Source of the DNA: Pseudisothecium myosuroides
Taxonomy: Eukaryota; Streptophyta; Bryopsida; Hypnales; Lembophyllaceae
Reading direction: 5' to 3'
Assembly (NCBI GenBank): GCA_951799445.1
Contig: OX637293.1
Coordinates: 18,538,001 to 18,602,000, forward strand
Length of the DNA stretch: 64,000 nt
Shown here: piece after piece, positions 12,747-22,515 of the stretch
Position numbering within the stretch: position 1 is the first letter of the stretch
How the letters are laid out: every line of letters begins with the position of its first letter
Position numbers and translations under genes: made by a program
The notes under the pieces: model-generated
What the model was told of the DNA's origin: nothing
The model's input: the letters and a program-made list of their open reading frames with translations, nothing else
Databases searched by the model: none

Positions 12747-12827
12747 CTCCTTCTATTTTTGAATAATACCAATGTTTATTTTTTGTTTTATAGAGGAAAC
12801 ATTGGTATTATTCAAAAACAGAGCAAG
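12747..12827. mobile_element. Stowaway-like hairpin MITE
   Basis: An 81-bp near-perfect hairpin flanked by TA at 12745-12746 and 12828-12829. Left arm CTCCTTCTATTTTTGAATAA continues into TACCAATGTTT; the right arm is its inverse with about four mismatches in 31. The CTCC start, TA target and hairpin form are those of Stowaway-type (Tc1/mariner) MITEs. It abuts the TTAA that ends family A copy 2. Confidence 0.75.
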
Positions 12828-12829
12828 TA

Positions 12830-13926
12830 CTTTTGAAGATAGTATTTACTAATTCACTACAAATATTGCAGCAAATTGGCTATATGTTTTAGTTAAGGAT
12901 GTACATGTGAGCCATAAAAAAATTCTTATGTATATTTTGTAAAAATTTACGCAAATAATATTTAGTTGTTCCCTCTCTCGTCTTCTTTCATTCATTCTTC
13001 AATTCTCTCAGGTTCAACTTGGGTGAGAAAAGCCCATAACTAAGTATGTGTTTAAGTGCAATGTATATGTTTGAGGTATGTGCTTTCAAATATGTATTTT
13101 GAAAGTACTAAAAATAAATGTATTTAAAATTATTCTTGGCCTTTTACAAACAGAAGTTATACATTCTAAGCAAGAAGAGAAAAATAGTTCCAACTTTTTT
13201 TAGATTGGCGTGAATTAAGGGCCTATTTATACCAAGTTCACTTACAGTTACAAATAACTACACTCGAGAGGGTCACTTAGAATTTTTTTACCAAATAATG
13301 TGTTGTCATATTATTTGATGACGGTTCGCTATTGGACTATGTAAGGCATGTTAGGGGGTGGTTGTAGACTTAGTATAATCAAAATGGCTATATATATTGG
13401 CCATTGGGGGCTAAACTAGTGTTTGAGGTTGTTTGAAGGTGTGAATAGGGATATTTGGAGGTAGGAAGGGTTGTTTGAAACCCAAGGCCAACCCTCCTTC
13501 CCTTTCATTTGCTTCAAGTCTTAAGTGTGAAGGTTTTGTGGAGTTTAGGAGATGGAATACCTTGAAGGTTGATTGTAGATGATGGTGGTGTTGCCAATTT
13601 ACATAATCTAAGGTTTCCCCTTGCATACTTCATTTTTTGTGCAAGATTAGTCCTATAGAGATATAATAAAAGCATTTGGAAATATTTTGGATGCTTATTA
13701 TTGGATGGTTGTTCATTTATGCCTTATTGTAGTGTGGATTTGATTTAAGACATGTATATGTGTTCTAGTACTTGTAGTTTATAACACCTACTATTAGCAA
13801 TGCAAAGTGACACGAGAGTGCAACAAAATATAGGAGGTATTAATTTACGATGTTAATAAATTAGAAAAACTTTGAGGTAATATATAGAGTACAAATTAAT
13901 GTACATTCAATTATAAGTAAGATATA
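12830..13926. other. Unassigned AT-rich gap
   Basis: No gene or repeat partner recognised. 13411-13626 carries a short minus-strand frame of 71 codons in less AT-rich sequence, but it has no known motif and I do not call it. Confidence 0.35.
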
Positions 13927-15527
13927 CAGTGATTCCAAAAACTAAGTCTATAAATCAAACAAGCGCTTTCAAAGTCACTTAACAAAGAGATAATGACATA
14001 TTTACTAGATGTAAAATTTAGATGTAAAAAAAGTACAAGTTGACTTTGAGATGACATCGTGATGACATCATCAACTGCAATAGGATTTTTGTAAGAGAAA
14101 AGATGACATCAGGAATGCCATAGACTCAATTTTTGCGGCATTCTTTGCTATATACCATCTTCGGCAACTCATACGTTCTCATTTTTTCTTCAAATTTGGT
14201 CATTTTTTTGAAGGTTTGTATAAGATTGTGTTGATTACTTCTTGTGATGTGTAAAGGTTGTAAGGGAGGATGAGGCTGATTTCTAGAGACAAAGAACAAA
14301 ATATCATAGCCTTAATAGAGAAGGGGAGAAGTAGTAGAGAGATTGCAGAGATTGTGGATTTTTCGCAATCTACAATTAATAGAGTGAGAAAGCATCTTTC
14401 TCATGGCTTAGAATTGTTTAAAGGAGGTCATTCTAAAGTCCTTGTAGAGTTGAAGAAGCAATATGTTTCGCGCTTAGTTAGTGTTGGTGGTTTGAAAACT
14501 GCAACAAAGGCTGCAAAAGTGCTTAGAAAAGAGAAGGGTGTAGAAATGTGTGACAATATATACGTTGAGGAATGTGTTGTAAGAACAAAGATTGTCTTCT
14601 TCTACAAAGATTGAGAAGCTTTTTTTGAGTCAGAATAACATTAAAGCGGGTTTTTCTTTTGCTCAAATCTACAAAGATTGGATAGTGAGTGACTAGGAGC
14701 GGGTGGTGTTTAGTGATGAAACAAAAAGAAAATGGTTTCAACTCAGATGGGAGGACGTGGTGTTGGATTGAGGACAAAGAAAACATTCATGTACGTGTTG
14801 TAAACCAAACTATTAAACATGGTAGAGGTAGTATAATGCTTTGGAGTTGTTTGACTTGTAGAGGATTGAGGGCATTGCACAATATACAAGGGTGTTTGAA
14901 TGCTAAAGGCTATATTGCAATTTTAGAGCAAGATTTGTATACTACATTGCATGCATTTCGGGGTTCAATATCGAAGAAGCCATTTTCCAACAAGACAATG
15001 TTGGCGTGCATACAACAAAGATTGTTCTAGATTGGTTTGGGAAGCAACCATTTTGTGTTCTAGAGTGGCTTGTACAATCCCTTGACCTAAATCCTATTGA
15101 ACATGTATAAGCTTCAATCAAACAATAATTGAACTCCTACTCTACTCTTCCTAGTGGTATCCTTCAATTATGGGAGCGAGTGCAAGAAGTTTGCTTCTCC
15201 ATTAGTCTAAAAAAGTGTAGGAGATTGTATATTAATATGTTAGTATGTCTGATCGAATTGCAGCTGTTTTGGCTGCAAAAAGACGGTGGACAAATTTTTA
15301 AGTGATTTTTGAGGTGGTGCAAAAACCAAGTCCATGTATATACTTTGCTTCAACATCTTTGTCTACTTTGTTTTAATTGAAATCATTTTTTTTATTATAA
15401 TGTTGTATAATACTTTATACTCTACAATTTTTTGTTTTTACAGCTTTTGATTTTAATCACTCATATTTGTGGCACTGTCATTTGAAATCGTTTGTTTGAT
15501 GAATAGACTCAGTTTTTGGAGTCATTG
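13927..15527 (+). mobile_element. Degenerate Tc1-like (DD34E) transposon
   Basis: A 1.6-kb element with long terminal inverted repeats: left CAGTGATTCCAAAAACT at 13927, right end, read inverted, CAATGACTCCAAAAACT ending at 15527. Similarity of the two ends extends over about 50 bp. TA lies at 13925-13926; the matching right TA has become TG. Inside is one broken transposase gene. Length, ends, target and transposase all fit the Tc1 branch of the Tc1/mariner superfamily. Confidence 0.85.
14270..15303 (+). pseudogene. Tc1-like transposase, broken by stops and frameshifts
   Basis: The open part 14270-14614 (114 codons, ATG at 14270) encodes the N-terminal paired-type helix-turn-helix (GRSSREIAEIVDFSQSTINR). 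Downstream the reading frame changes at least three times and has several stops. The DDE catalytic residues are still legible in different frames: first Asp in VFSDET near 14715, second Asp in FQQDNVGVHT at 14994, Glu in LNPIEH at 15099. The last two are separated by 34 residues, the DD34E spacing of Tc1 transposases. A KHGRGS-L-W motif typical of the core lies near 14815-14850. It cannot make an active enzyme. Its role in life would have been cut-and-paste transposition at TA. Confidence 0.85.
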
Positions 15528-17220
15528 TGCATATAAATAATACCTTATATTTGTAAGTTTTTTTTTAAGATGGCTCCAAAGATATGGATCCTAGGAATTT
15601 ATTGTGGATAGGGTCAATTGTAATACTACTGACATACTTGGTTGGATGAAAAATCATGTAACAATTTGACAAAATGGATATTTTCTATCCCTACGCAACT
15701 TTACAATCTAGTCCTCTCCTCTATACCACTACATTTGAACACTTGGGATGTTTCAAATGTTGTTTCCCTCTTCATTTTGGGCGCTTCACTTGCATAATTT
15801 GAATCTTATTTTCCGTTGTAGTACAAGCTTCACTTCCCACTTCCCAAAGAATATTCTAAATGCGGCATTTGTGCATGTTGTCATTTTGGAGGTTTAAGAT
15901 TTACAATGAATTTGTCTTTTTGAATTAGCATGTTTCAATTTTAAGGATTTAGGATTTAGGAATTTCTAGATAATTATGTAGTATATGCAACAAGATTAAG
16001 GCAATTATTTATTTTAAGTACTTTTAATTGTGTTATGAACACATTTCAAACTTCAAACACTTTAATGTTATTATTGTTGGTGCACCATACGTGCTTGAAT
16101 ATTTTTGGTTTAGTTTTGCCTTTCCAAGTTTTTTGGGCTTTGCGCATTTGTGACTTTTTTTCATGTTGTTATGTGTTCCATGGTGTATCACCATGTTCAT
16201 GGAGTTGAAGTGCTTCATTTTTTTGTTCACATTCTCTTGAATGTAAATGCTGTTAGTTTCTAGTATCACCATGTTCATGGGTAAGGTTTACGTCTTTAAT
16301 CTTTGTGTTTGCCTTTTTTCACTTCTTTTTTCTGATAACTTAATAAAAGTGTTGAATTGCCCCTCCTTTAGAATTCTAGGTAATTGTAAGCAGGCATAAA
16401 ATACCATGAATTAGGAAATAATAAGGACCATTTAATTATTCATAGTCATCAAACTACCCCCAAAAATAAAAAAATCTGACCGCACATAATGTACAAATTC
16501 CTTCACGGAGTGACCTTTCAAGTAACTACATGAGTTATGTCTAGATAAAAAGCTATATAGGGGTTGGTTTAAAACCAGTTACAATTAGGTTTAGTCACCT
16601 TTTAAAAAAAAGATTAACATTATAGATCTAGTCACTTTGTTTTAAAATTTCAAATAAAATCTACGTGCACAAAATAATAATAATTTTAGACCTATATAAA
16701 CAATTCCTTATTATCTATTTGTGTTATATACAACAAATAAATTGACCAATTTGATCCTCAAAAAGGTCCACTTCTAATACATGATTTATTAGTAGAGGTG
16801 CACATATTATTATATTGTATACATTTCTACTATAAAAGAATTGAAGCAACACTAGTTGTATAATGATACTAATTTTGCACTTTTCATTAACATGACTAGG
16901 AGTTCTTGATGGCATGATCTAAAAATGTCATTGTTAAATAGTAAAACTTCAATAACCAAGTGAAGAATATGATAACATTATGAATTTTGTGCTCTTCAAA
17001 TTGATGTGTGTAGATTTGAATGAATAACTTAAGGTATTACAATTTATTCAATGGCATTTATATGATTGATCCATTTGTTCATTTTCAATGACCATGGTCC
17101 CATTGCAGGTGTACAATATAAAAACATGAGATCCATACTCACAACACTAAAATCTTCACAATTGAAGCCATCATTATTTTGGCACCTTTTATGTATCATT
17201 CAAAATTTGGACATCAAGCC
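15528..17220. other. Unassigned AT-rich gap
   Basis: About 1.7 kb with no gene seen. A short direct repeat TATCACCATGTTCATGG occurs near 16187 and 16263. Otherwise low-complexity AT-rich sequence. Confidence 0.35.
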
Positions 17221-17658
17221 AAAATTGTTTGGTGTTCTTGTCCTTTATCCTTGCATCCAAAAGCACTTTGATATAGGATTTGTTTACGATGGTCGTCATA
17301 CCAAACAATTGGTCCTTTTATGTGTCCTTTTATGCGTCAACAATACATCGATATTTATCCTTTGAACTCTGTCGCCTCAACTAGAATGTAAAGAGTTTTC
17401 ACTATTTGAAATTCATCCCATTAAAAATATATTCTCCTCTTTTGCCATGTTATGGTTTTATAAATTCATTTTTAAAATTAAATTATAATTTTATACATAA
17501 AAATAAATAATTTTTTAAACTACAAAATCTAAAATTCATTTATTAAGCTCAAAAAATTTACGTATAATTTTTAGATTACATAGTTATCACATTGGACAGA
17601 CCGTCCATCTTAACTGTCCGATTTGTTCGCTTGTCCGAGATGTGTGGTGACCTTAACC
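17221..17658. repeat. 440-bp direct repeat, copy 1
   Basis: Runs from TTTGGTGTTCTTGTCC-like sequence to GTCCGAGATGTGTGGTGA followed by TTAACC. It matches 18082-18528 in the same orientation almost base for base. It shows no TG...CA ends and no coding frame. The two copies bracket a segment that includes a copied piece of SWI3D. Confidence 0.85.
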
Positions 17659-17864
17659 TACTTGATGTGACTACTTTAACCCCTAAAAGACCGAGAGTGT
17701 TTTTGAATCTTCAACCATACATGACTGTTGTAAACTATTTTTTCATTGTGTAGGAAAAATTTCAGCCCATTTGACCACAGGGATTGAAAGATTATAACAT
17801 TCAAAGTTATATAAGAGTTTTTTTCATCAATGACCAATAGGGACAATAGACTTTGGGCCCTCTT

Positions 17865-18081
17865 AAATCAAGAAAAAGAAGCTCCTTTCTACTAGCATGA
17901 TTGGGAATGTTGTGGTGCTATTCTTCCTCCGTCTGTATCATGACACTTGACATAGCCAAAGATGATGCCACCTGCACTCCAATGGCCACTAAGACATCAG
18001 TGGAGGCAATGCCACCTATTTCTAGTCCATCTCTTGCCGTGTAAATTGTTAATACTACTTCTTGTTGTTGCCCTAGAGCTT
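17865..18081 (-). pseudogene. Captured fragment of the SWI3D gene (intron plus exon 2)
   Basis: This 217-bp stretch aligns in the same orientation with 8379-8587 of the SWI3D locus. It contains 27 bp of SWI3D intron and about 180 bp of the 3' part of coding exon 2; matching landmarks are TCATGACACTTG, CACCTGCACTCCA and GTTGTTGCCC. Because intron bases are included, it was copied from DNA rather than from spliced mRNA. The frame is eroded and the splice donor has a changed base before it. Its lower end abuts the second 440-bp repeat exactly (18082). It cannot encode anything useful. Confidence 0.85.
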
Positions 18082-18528
18082 AAAATGGTTTGGTGTTCTT
18101 GTCATCTATCCTTACATCCATAAGTCACTTTGATATAGGATTTGTTTACAATGGTCGTCATACCAAGCAATTGGTCCGCTCCTTTTATTTGTCCTTCTAT
18201 GCATCAACAATAGATTGGTATTTATCCCTTTGAACTATGTCGCCTCAACTAGAATGCAAAAAGTTTTAACTATTTGAAATTCATCCCATTAAAAATATAT
18301 TCTTCTCTTTTGCCATATTATGGTTTTATAAATTCATTTTTAAAATTAAATTATAATGTTATACATAATAAATAAATAATTTTTTAAAACTACAAAATCT
18401 AAAATTCATTTATTTACCTCAAAAAATTTACATATAATTTTTAGTTTACATAGTTATCACATTGGATGGACCGTCCATCTTAACAGTCCGATTTGTTCGC
18501 TTGTCCGAGATGTGTGGTGATCTTAACC
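18082..18528. repeat. 440-bp direct repeat, copy 2
   Basis: Direct copy of 17221-17658 with small differences (for example a CGCT insertion after TTGGTC). It starts immediately after the captured SWI3D fragment and ends at TTAACC like copy 1. Confidence 0.85.
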
Positions 18529-18710
18529 GAGTTTAGCCAACTCAGCCCTCAAGTCCCAACAAATTTTTTGAATATAAAAAGAACAAAAGAATGCCATATA
18601 AGGCATCCTAATGGGTTGAATTTTTTTCCAAATCTGTTTGATCAAATTTGGTGCTAAATGTGCCCCCAAAATGATTTTTTGATTATTAGACCCATTTTTC
18701 AGACACTTCA

Positions 18711-19289
18711 CCCCTCAGCTCTCTGACGTCCAATTTTTGAACGACAAACAAATTGAATAAATTGATATTCTTGTTTTTTTTCATTACCATTTGGATGAAA
18801 GTCATCCTAATTTTATGTGATACTTTATCAAGTTGTCCAATCTAATGGTTGGATTTGGCGTTATTAGAATACATATTTGAAAAATTACAAATGTGAAAGT
18901 ATGTAAAGTGCTTGACCTAGCCCAAATTGCATTGGCTCTAGTCCAAAATTGGATTTGCAAAAATGAGGTCATGGATTCAAAGAATACAAATGTTTCAAAA
19001 AATCACAATGTCAAGAGAACCTCATTTCAAATCCATTCTTACAAATTGTACTAAAAAATTGATAATATTTTGCTTGTAATCAAATTTAGAGTGAAATTTG
19101 AAATTTCTCTTTCAAAATTTATAAAAATATATTGGTTATAGCATTGGTGAATCTAATTGTATGGATGGAATCTACAACTCAAAATCTACAACTTTTATTT
19201 TGTATATCAATTCTTGAATATTCTTCCAAATAGTATGGATTTTATTTCTCAAATCATCAATTTCAGAGAATACTCTGTACGTTTAGGGG
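18711..19289. mobile_element. TTAA-family element, family B copy 1
   Basis: A 579-bp element starting CCCCTCAGCTCTCTGACG after TTCA (a mutated TTAA) at 18707-18710 and ending GTTTAGGGG before TTAA at 19290-19293. It aligns end to end with 38983-39553, sharing GATGAAAGTCAT, ATTGGATTTGCAAAAATGA and CTACAACTTTTATTT. No coding frame is conserved between the copies. Confidence 0.72.
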
Positions 19290-19293
19290 TTAA

Positions 19294-19763
19294 TTGCTAT
19301 ATACTTTTATATAAAAGACAAGTCAAGATTAAGAGTTGGAACTTTGGCCTTCACACTATGAATCCCAAGTCTCACATTTATTATTTTTTATTCACATTCT
19401 ACCACCCAAAAAATTTGGGATTTAACCTTGAAGCAAGATTTAGAAGTTGGGACTTAGGACTTAGGATGTAGTGTGAAACACCCTAGCGACCCAATGGTCT
19501 ACAAATTGCACGAATGTTGTTTTGGTCGCCAATTTCGATCATGACTTGGACCTTCGCCAACTTTGCCAGCACATGGAAGTCTACCATTACCTGACTCCAA
19601 TTTCAAATGTTTGAGGTCACGGTCCAAGATGACCCTAAACTATCGGATGATGGTGGAGAGGTATCACTTCCGAATGGCGTGGTTGCAGGTTTGATACCTG
19701 GTGGCGACAGGTTCGTTACCCTCTGTGAAATCAAAGCCTCTGTACTTGATTGAAACCCTTGTA
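19294..19763. other. Unassigned gap
   Basis: No gene recognised. Base composition rises toward genic values after 19480, suggesting the start of the non-repetitive region around PDCD2. Confidence 0.35.
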
Positions 19764-19953
19764 CAATAGAACCTCTCTAAGCTGATCGGTCCCGAACCAG
19801 TATGACAAATTGGTTTATAGAGGTTTATTGACTTCTGGAGGGTCATTTTTAGTCACAGCCTTTGTTATGTGGCCAAGTCCGGAACCAGTCTGACATGATT
19901 GGTTTAGGGAGGTTTATCTGCTTACAGAGGTTCGACTTAGAGAGGTTCTACTG
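19764..19953. mobile_element. pogo-like MITE, copy 1
   Basis: A 190-bp element with ends CAATAGAACCTCTCTAAG and CTTAGAGAGGTTCTACTG, flanked by TA at 19762-19763 and 19954-19955. It matches 27579-27768, also 190 bp, at roughly nine in ten positions. CAGTA(G/A)AACCTCT ends with a TA target are typical of plant pogo/Emigrant-type MITEs. It lies about 0.9 kb upstream of the PDCD2 start codon. Confidence 0.82.
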
Positions 19954-19955
19954 TA

Positions 19956-20848
19956 GTGTGTTTCTTCAACTTGCTTGTTTCAAAAAATAAAAAATAAAAA
20001 ATGTTTGAGGTCCATATCGAGGTGTCTTCAGAGGCTCCAACATCCACAGCCTGATTCGAGGTCTCAACTTAGGTGACGACCCTGCGATGCTCCCGAAGTC
20101 GATGTTGGCGGAACTCCGCCTATTTGACCCTCGAAAGCATTTGAATTCACGCTTGCAGATATATTCGTCTTCGTCGTGGCGAAATCCTACTGCGGCGACC
20201 TTGTTGGATTTCCCAATTCTACTTGGTTTGTGAGCTTGGTCATTTTTATTTCGTGTCAAATGTCTCAGCGTTATCTCTGTCGGTGAATTGCTTGGACCAG
20301 ATGGTGTGGAGAGGATGGCCTAATTGAGATATTGCATGTGATTTTGTGTGCGCGAAGATTTTTCATGTTTTTCATTTTTCGTCTGGTGTATAGTAGCTGT
20401 ATGCTTATTTGCATCTTTGCATGGTGATTTGAAGACTTGGACTCTGCATTTGGAGCTCTGTATTTTGGTTGTAACGACAAGCATCGGAGAATTGGGTTGG
20501 TTTTCAGGTTGTTGCGAAGCTCTGCGCGTCCTTTTTGTGAATTGATTTGTGGTTTTCTTTTGTGTAGATATTGATTCTCGTTTGCATGTTTTTTATCCTG
20601 TTGTGAGGACGGACAGTCTGGAGCTGAAGTCCTGGGGTTTGAAGTTAATGTGTTGCGGAGAGATCTCTGAAACAGGCGTGGTTTTTGAGTGTCTACGCTT
20701 TTCTGAAATTTTGACGATTATTTAAATGTTTTTGAAATAATTTCGATTTTGCATTTTTCGATTGGATTGATGTAGACGGTAATAGACGCTATTCGGAGCA
20801 TTCTGTTATTGGGTTTCTGTTTGGAAGCGTTCAGAGATTTGGTACGAG
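19956..20848 (+). promoter_or_regulatory. Upstream region and leader of PDCD2
   Basis: Non-repetitive sequence of genic composition before the PDCD2 ATG. No clear TATA box or intron could be assigned. A 97-codon minus-strand frame at 19966-20259 has no recognisable motif and is more likely a chance frame in the leader or promoter. Confidence 0.4.
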
Positions 20849-22096
20849 ATGGGAATCTTGACGGAGATCGAGGACGAAGTGGAGTTCAGTCGTGAGATTT
20901 CAGACCTTCAAATTGATGGATCACGTAACTATGCCGAAGCAGGGGATGATGACGAAGAGGCCGATGATCTGTTAGTAGGGTTAGGGTTCGTGGAGCCAAT
21001 CGAGGAGAAATGGAAGCTCGCGAGACAGCACTTCCCAAGCAAGCTTGGCGGCTGTCCCGCGTGGTTGGACCCGGTAAACATTCCTTCCGGGGCTCAAAGC
21101 ACTTGTGGAATCTGCGAGAGTCCCCTTGAGTTTCTGTTGCAGGTGTACGCGCCCATTGATGACCTGAGCGAAGCATTTCACCGGACATTGTTCGTTTTCA
21201 TCTGCTCCAACGTGGCCTGCCTAGTGCAGCAGCAGCAGCGGCAGCAGGGCAAGAAAGAGAATCCACGCCGCAGTGTGAAAATCTTTCGCAGTCAATTACC
21301 ACGGACGAACTCGTTCTACTCGTACTCTCCTCCCGTGGGCGAGGAGGACCTGCCGACATGCGACGGCGCTGCGTTGTGTACGTGGTGCGGGACATGGAAA
21401 GGGCTCAAAGCATGTGCTGCTTGCAAACAAGCCAAGTACTGTTCCCGGAGTCACCAGGTGGAGCACTGGCGAGGCGGCCATGCTGCGTATTGCCGGCAAG
21501 TGCAAGCCTCGAGGAAAGAAGGCAACGAGGTGGACACTACTCCCATTCCAGGACCTGTGACTGAGAAGCTCTTCCCAGAGATGGAGCTTGTAGTTGACGA
21601 GGAAGACAATTACGAAGGCGACGAGGATGACAGTGATGGACAAAGCTTGAAACCGACGAAAACGAAAGCGCAGTTGCTCCTTGAAGATTACGAGAAGAGG
21701 CGAGCATCCGGGGAGGAGTTTTCAGCTGCTGATCTGAAGGATGTGCATGAAGCTTCGGCAGATATGCAGTTGTGGGCAGCTTTTCTCGCCAGGATTGGAA
21801 GGGCACCGCGTCAAGTACTGAGGTATTGCCGTTCTCCATTAGCAAAGCCCTTGTGGAGCTCAGTGAATGGGCAAGCGAAGAGTGCCGACATCCCGCCGTG
21901 CACCTACTGTGGCAGCCAACGTATCTTTGAGTTTCAGGTATTGCCTCAGCTGCTGAACCACTTGCAGTTCGAAGATGTGGCTAATTCTCTGGACTGGGGA
22001 ACTATTGCCGTGTACGCTTGCGAGCGCTCTTGCAGCGCAGGTGTGGCTAAGGGTTATGCGGAGGAGTTTGCTTGGGTTCAATCTCCTGCACAGTAG
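20849..22096 (+). CDS. PDCD2: PDCD2 (programmed cell death 2) MYND-finger protein
   Basis: An uninterrupted 415-codon frame, full length for the family and intronless. N-terminal PDCD2 domain about residues 40-150 (GGCPAWLDP; FLLQVYAPIDD; FHRTLFVFIC). MYND zinc finger 177-215 with ligands C177, C180, C189, C192, C198, H202, H211 and C215; His in place of the usual Cys at 202 is also normal for PDCD2. An acidic linker (about 245-268) leads to the PDCD2 C-terminal domain about 295-410, with CTYCGSQRIFEFQ at 351 and DWGTIAVYACERSC near the end. Known for the family: a chaperone of nascent ribosomal protein uS5 in 40S assembly, cytoplasmic and nuclear. The first ATG of the frame is used; acidic residues follow it as in plant homologues. 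Confidence 0.95.
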   Translation: MGILTEIEDEVEFSREISDLQIDGSRNYAEAGDDDEEADDLLVGLGFVEPIEEKWKLARQHFPSKLGGCPAWLDPVNIPSGAQSTCGICESPLEFLLQVYAPIDDLSEAFHRTLFVFICSNVACLVQQQQRQQGKKENPRRSVKIFRSQLPRTNSFYSYSPPVGEEDLPTCDGAALCTWCGTWKGLKACAACKQAKYCSRSHQVEHWRGGHAAYCRQVQASRKEGNEVDTTPIPGPVTEKLFPEMELVVDEEDNYEGDEDDSDGQSLKPTKTKAQLLLEDYEKRRASGEEFSAADLKDVHEASADMQLWAAFLARIGRAPRQVLRYCRSPLAKPLWSSVNGQAKSADIPPCTYCGSQRIFEFQVLPQLLNHLQFEDVANSLDWGTIAVYACERSCSAGVAKGYAEEFAWVQSPAQ

Positions 22097-22515
22097 TTTC
22101 GTAACAAGGGTTTGAAGTATAGGTCCAGGGTTTAGGGTTTATGGCTACCGCCTATTAACGGGAGCTTTATGGCGTGATTGAAGTATTTGTGAAATATGAG
22201 ACCTGCATTGGATCAAAGAAGTCCTTGGCTGCAGAGTTGGATTCCTCTTTGCAACGATCGCTATTGCTGAAGCAGGGTACGGATATTTGTAAGTGAGTCG
22301 CAGACGAGTTGTTTCGTAATGAGAGTTTAGGGTCTAGGTCCAGGGTGTACGATTTATGGCTACCACCTCTTGATGAGAGCTTTATAACGTAATTGAAATT
22401 TTTATCGAAAATGAGACCTGTCTTACATCGAAGAATTCCTTGACTGATGCTGGTGAAAAACTGCAGAGTTTGATTCCTCGTCGCAACGTTTGCTATTGCT
22501 GAAGCAGGTGACGGG
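22097..22515. repeat. Tandem duplication in PDCD2 3' flank
   Basis: Two adjacent ~190-205-bp units, about 22097-22280 and 22309-22515, start just after the PDCD2 stop. Shared landmarks in order: GTTTCGTAA, TAGGTCCAGGGT, TTTATGGCTACC, ATGAGACCTG, and GCTATTGCTGAAGCAGG. The units therefore lie in the 3' UTR or just past it and have diverged appreciably. Confidence 0.8.

Noticed and set aside
17221..18528. The 440-bp direct repeats as LTRs of a small retrotransposon
   Set aside because: No TG...CA ends, no primer-binding site or polypurine tract next to the repeats, and the inside contains a genomic SWI3D piece with intron rather than retroviral-type sequence.
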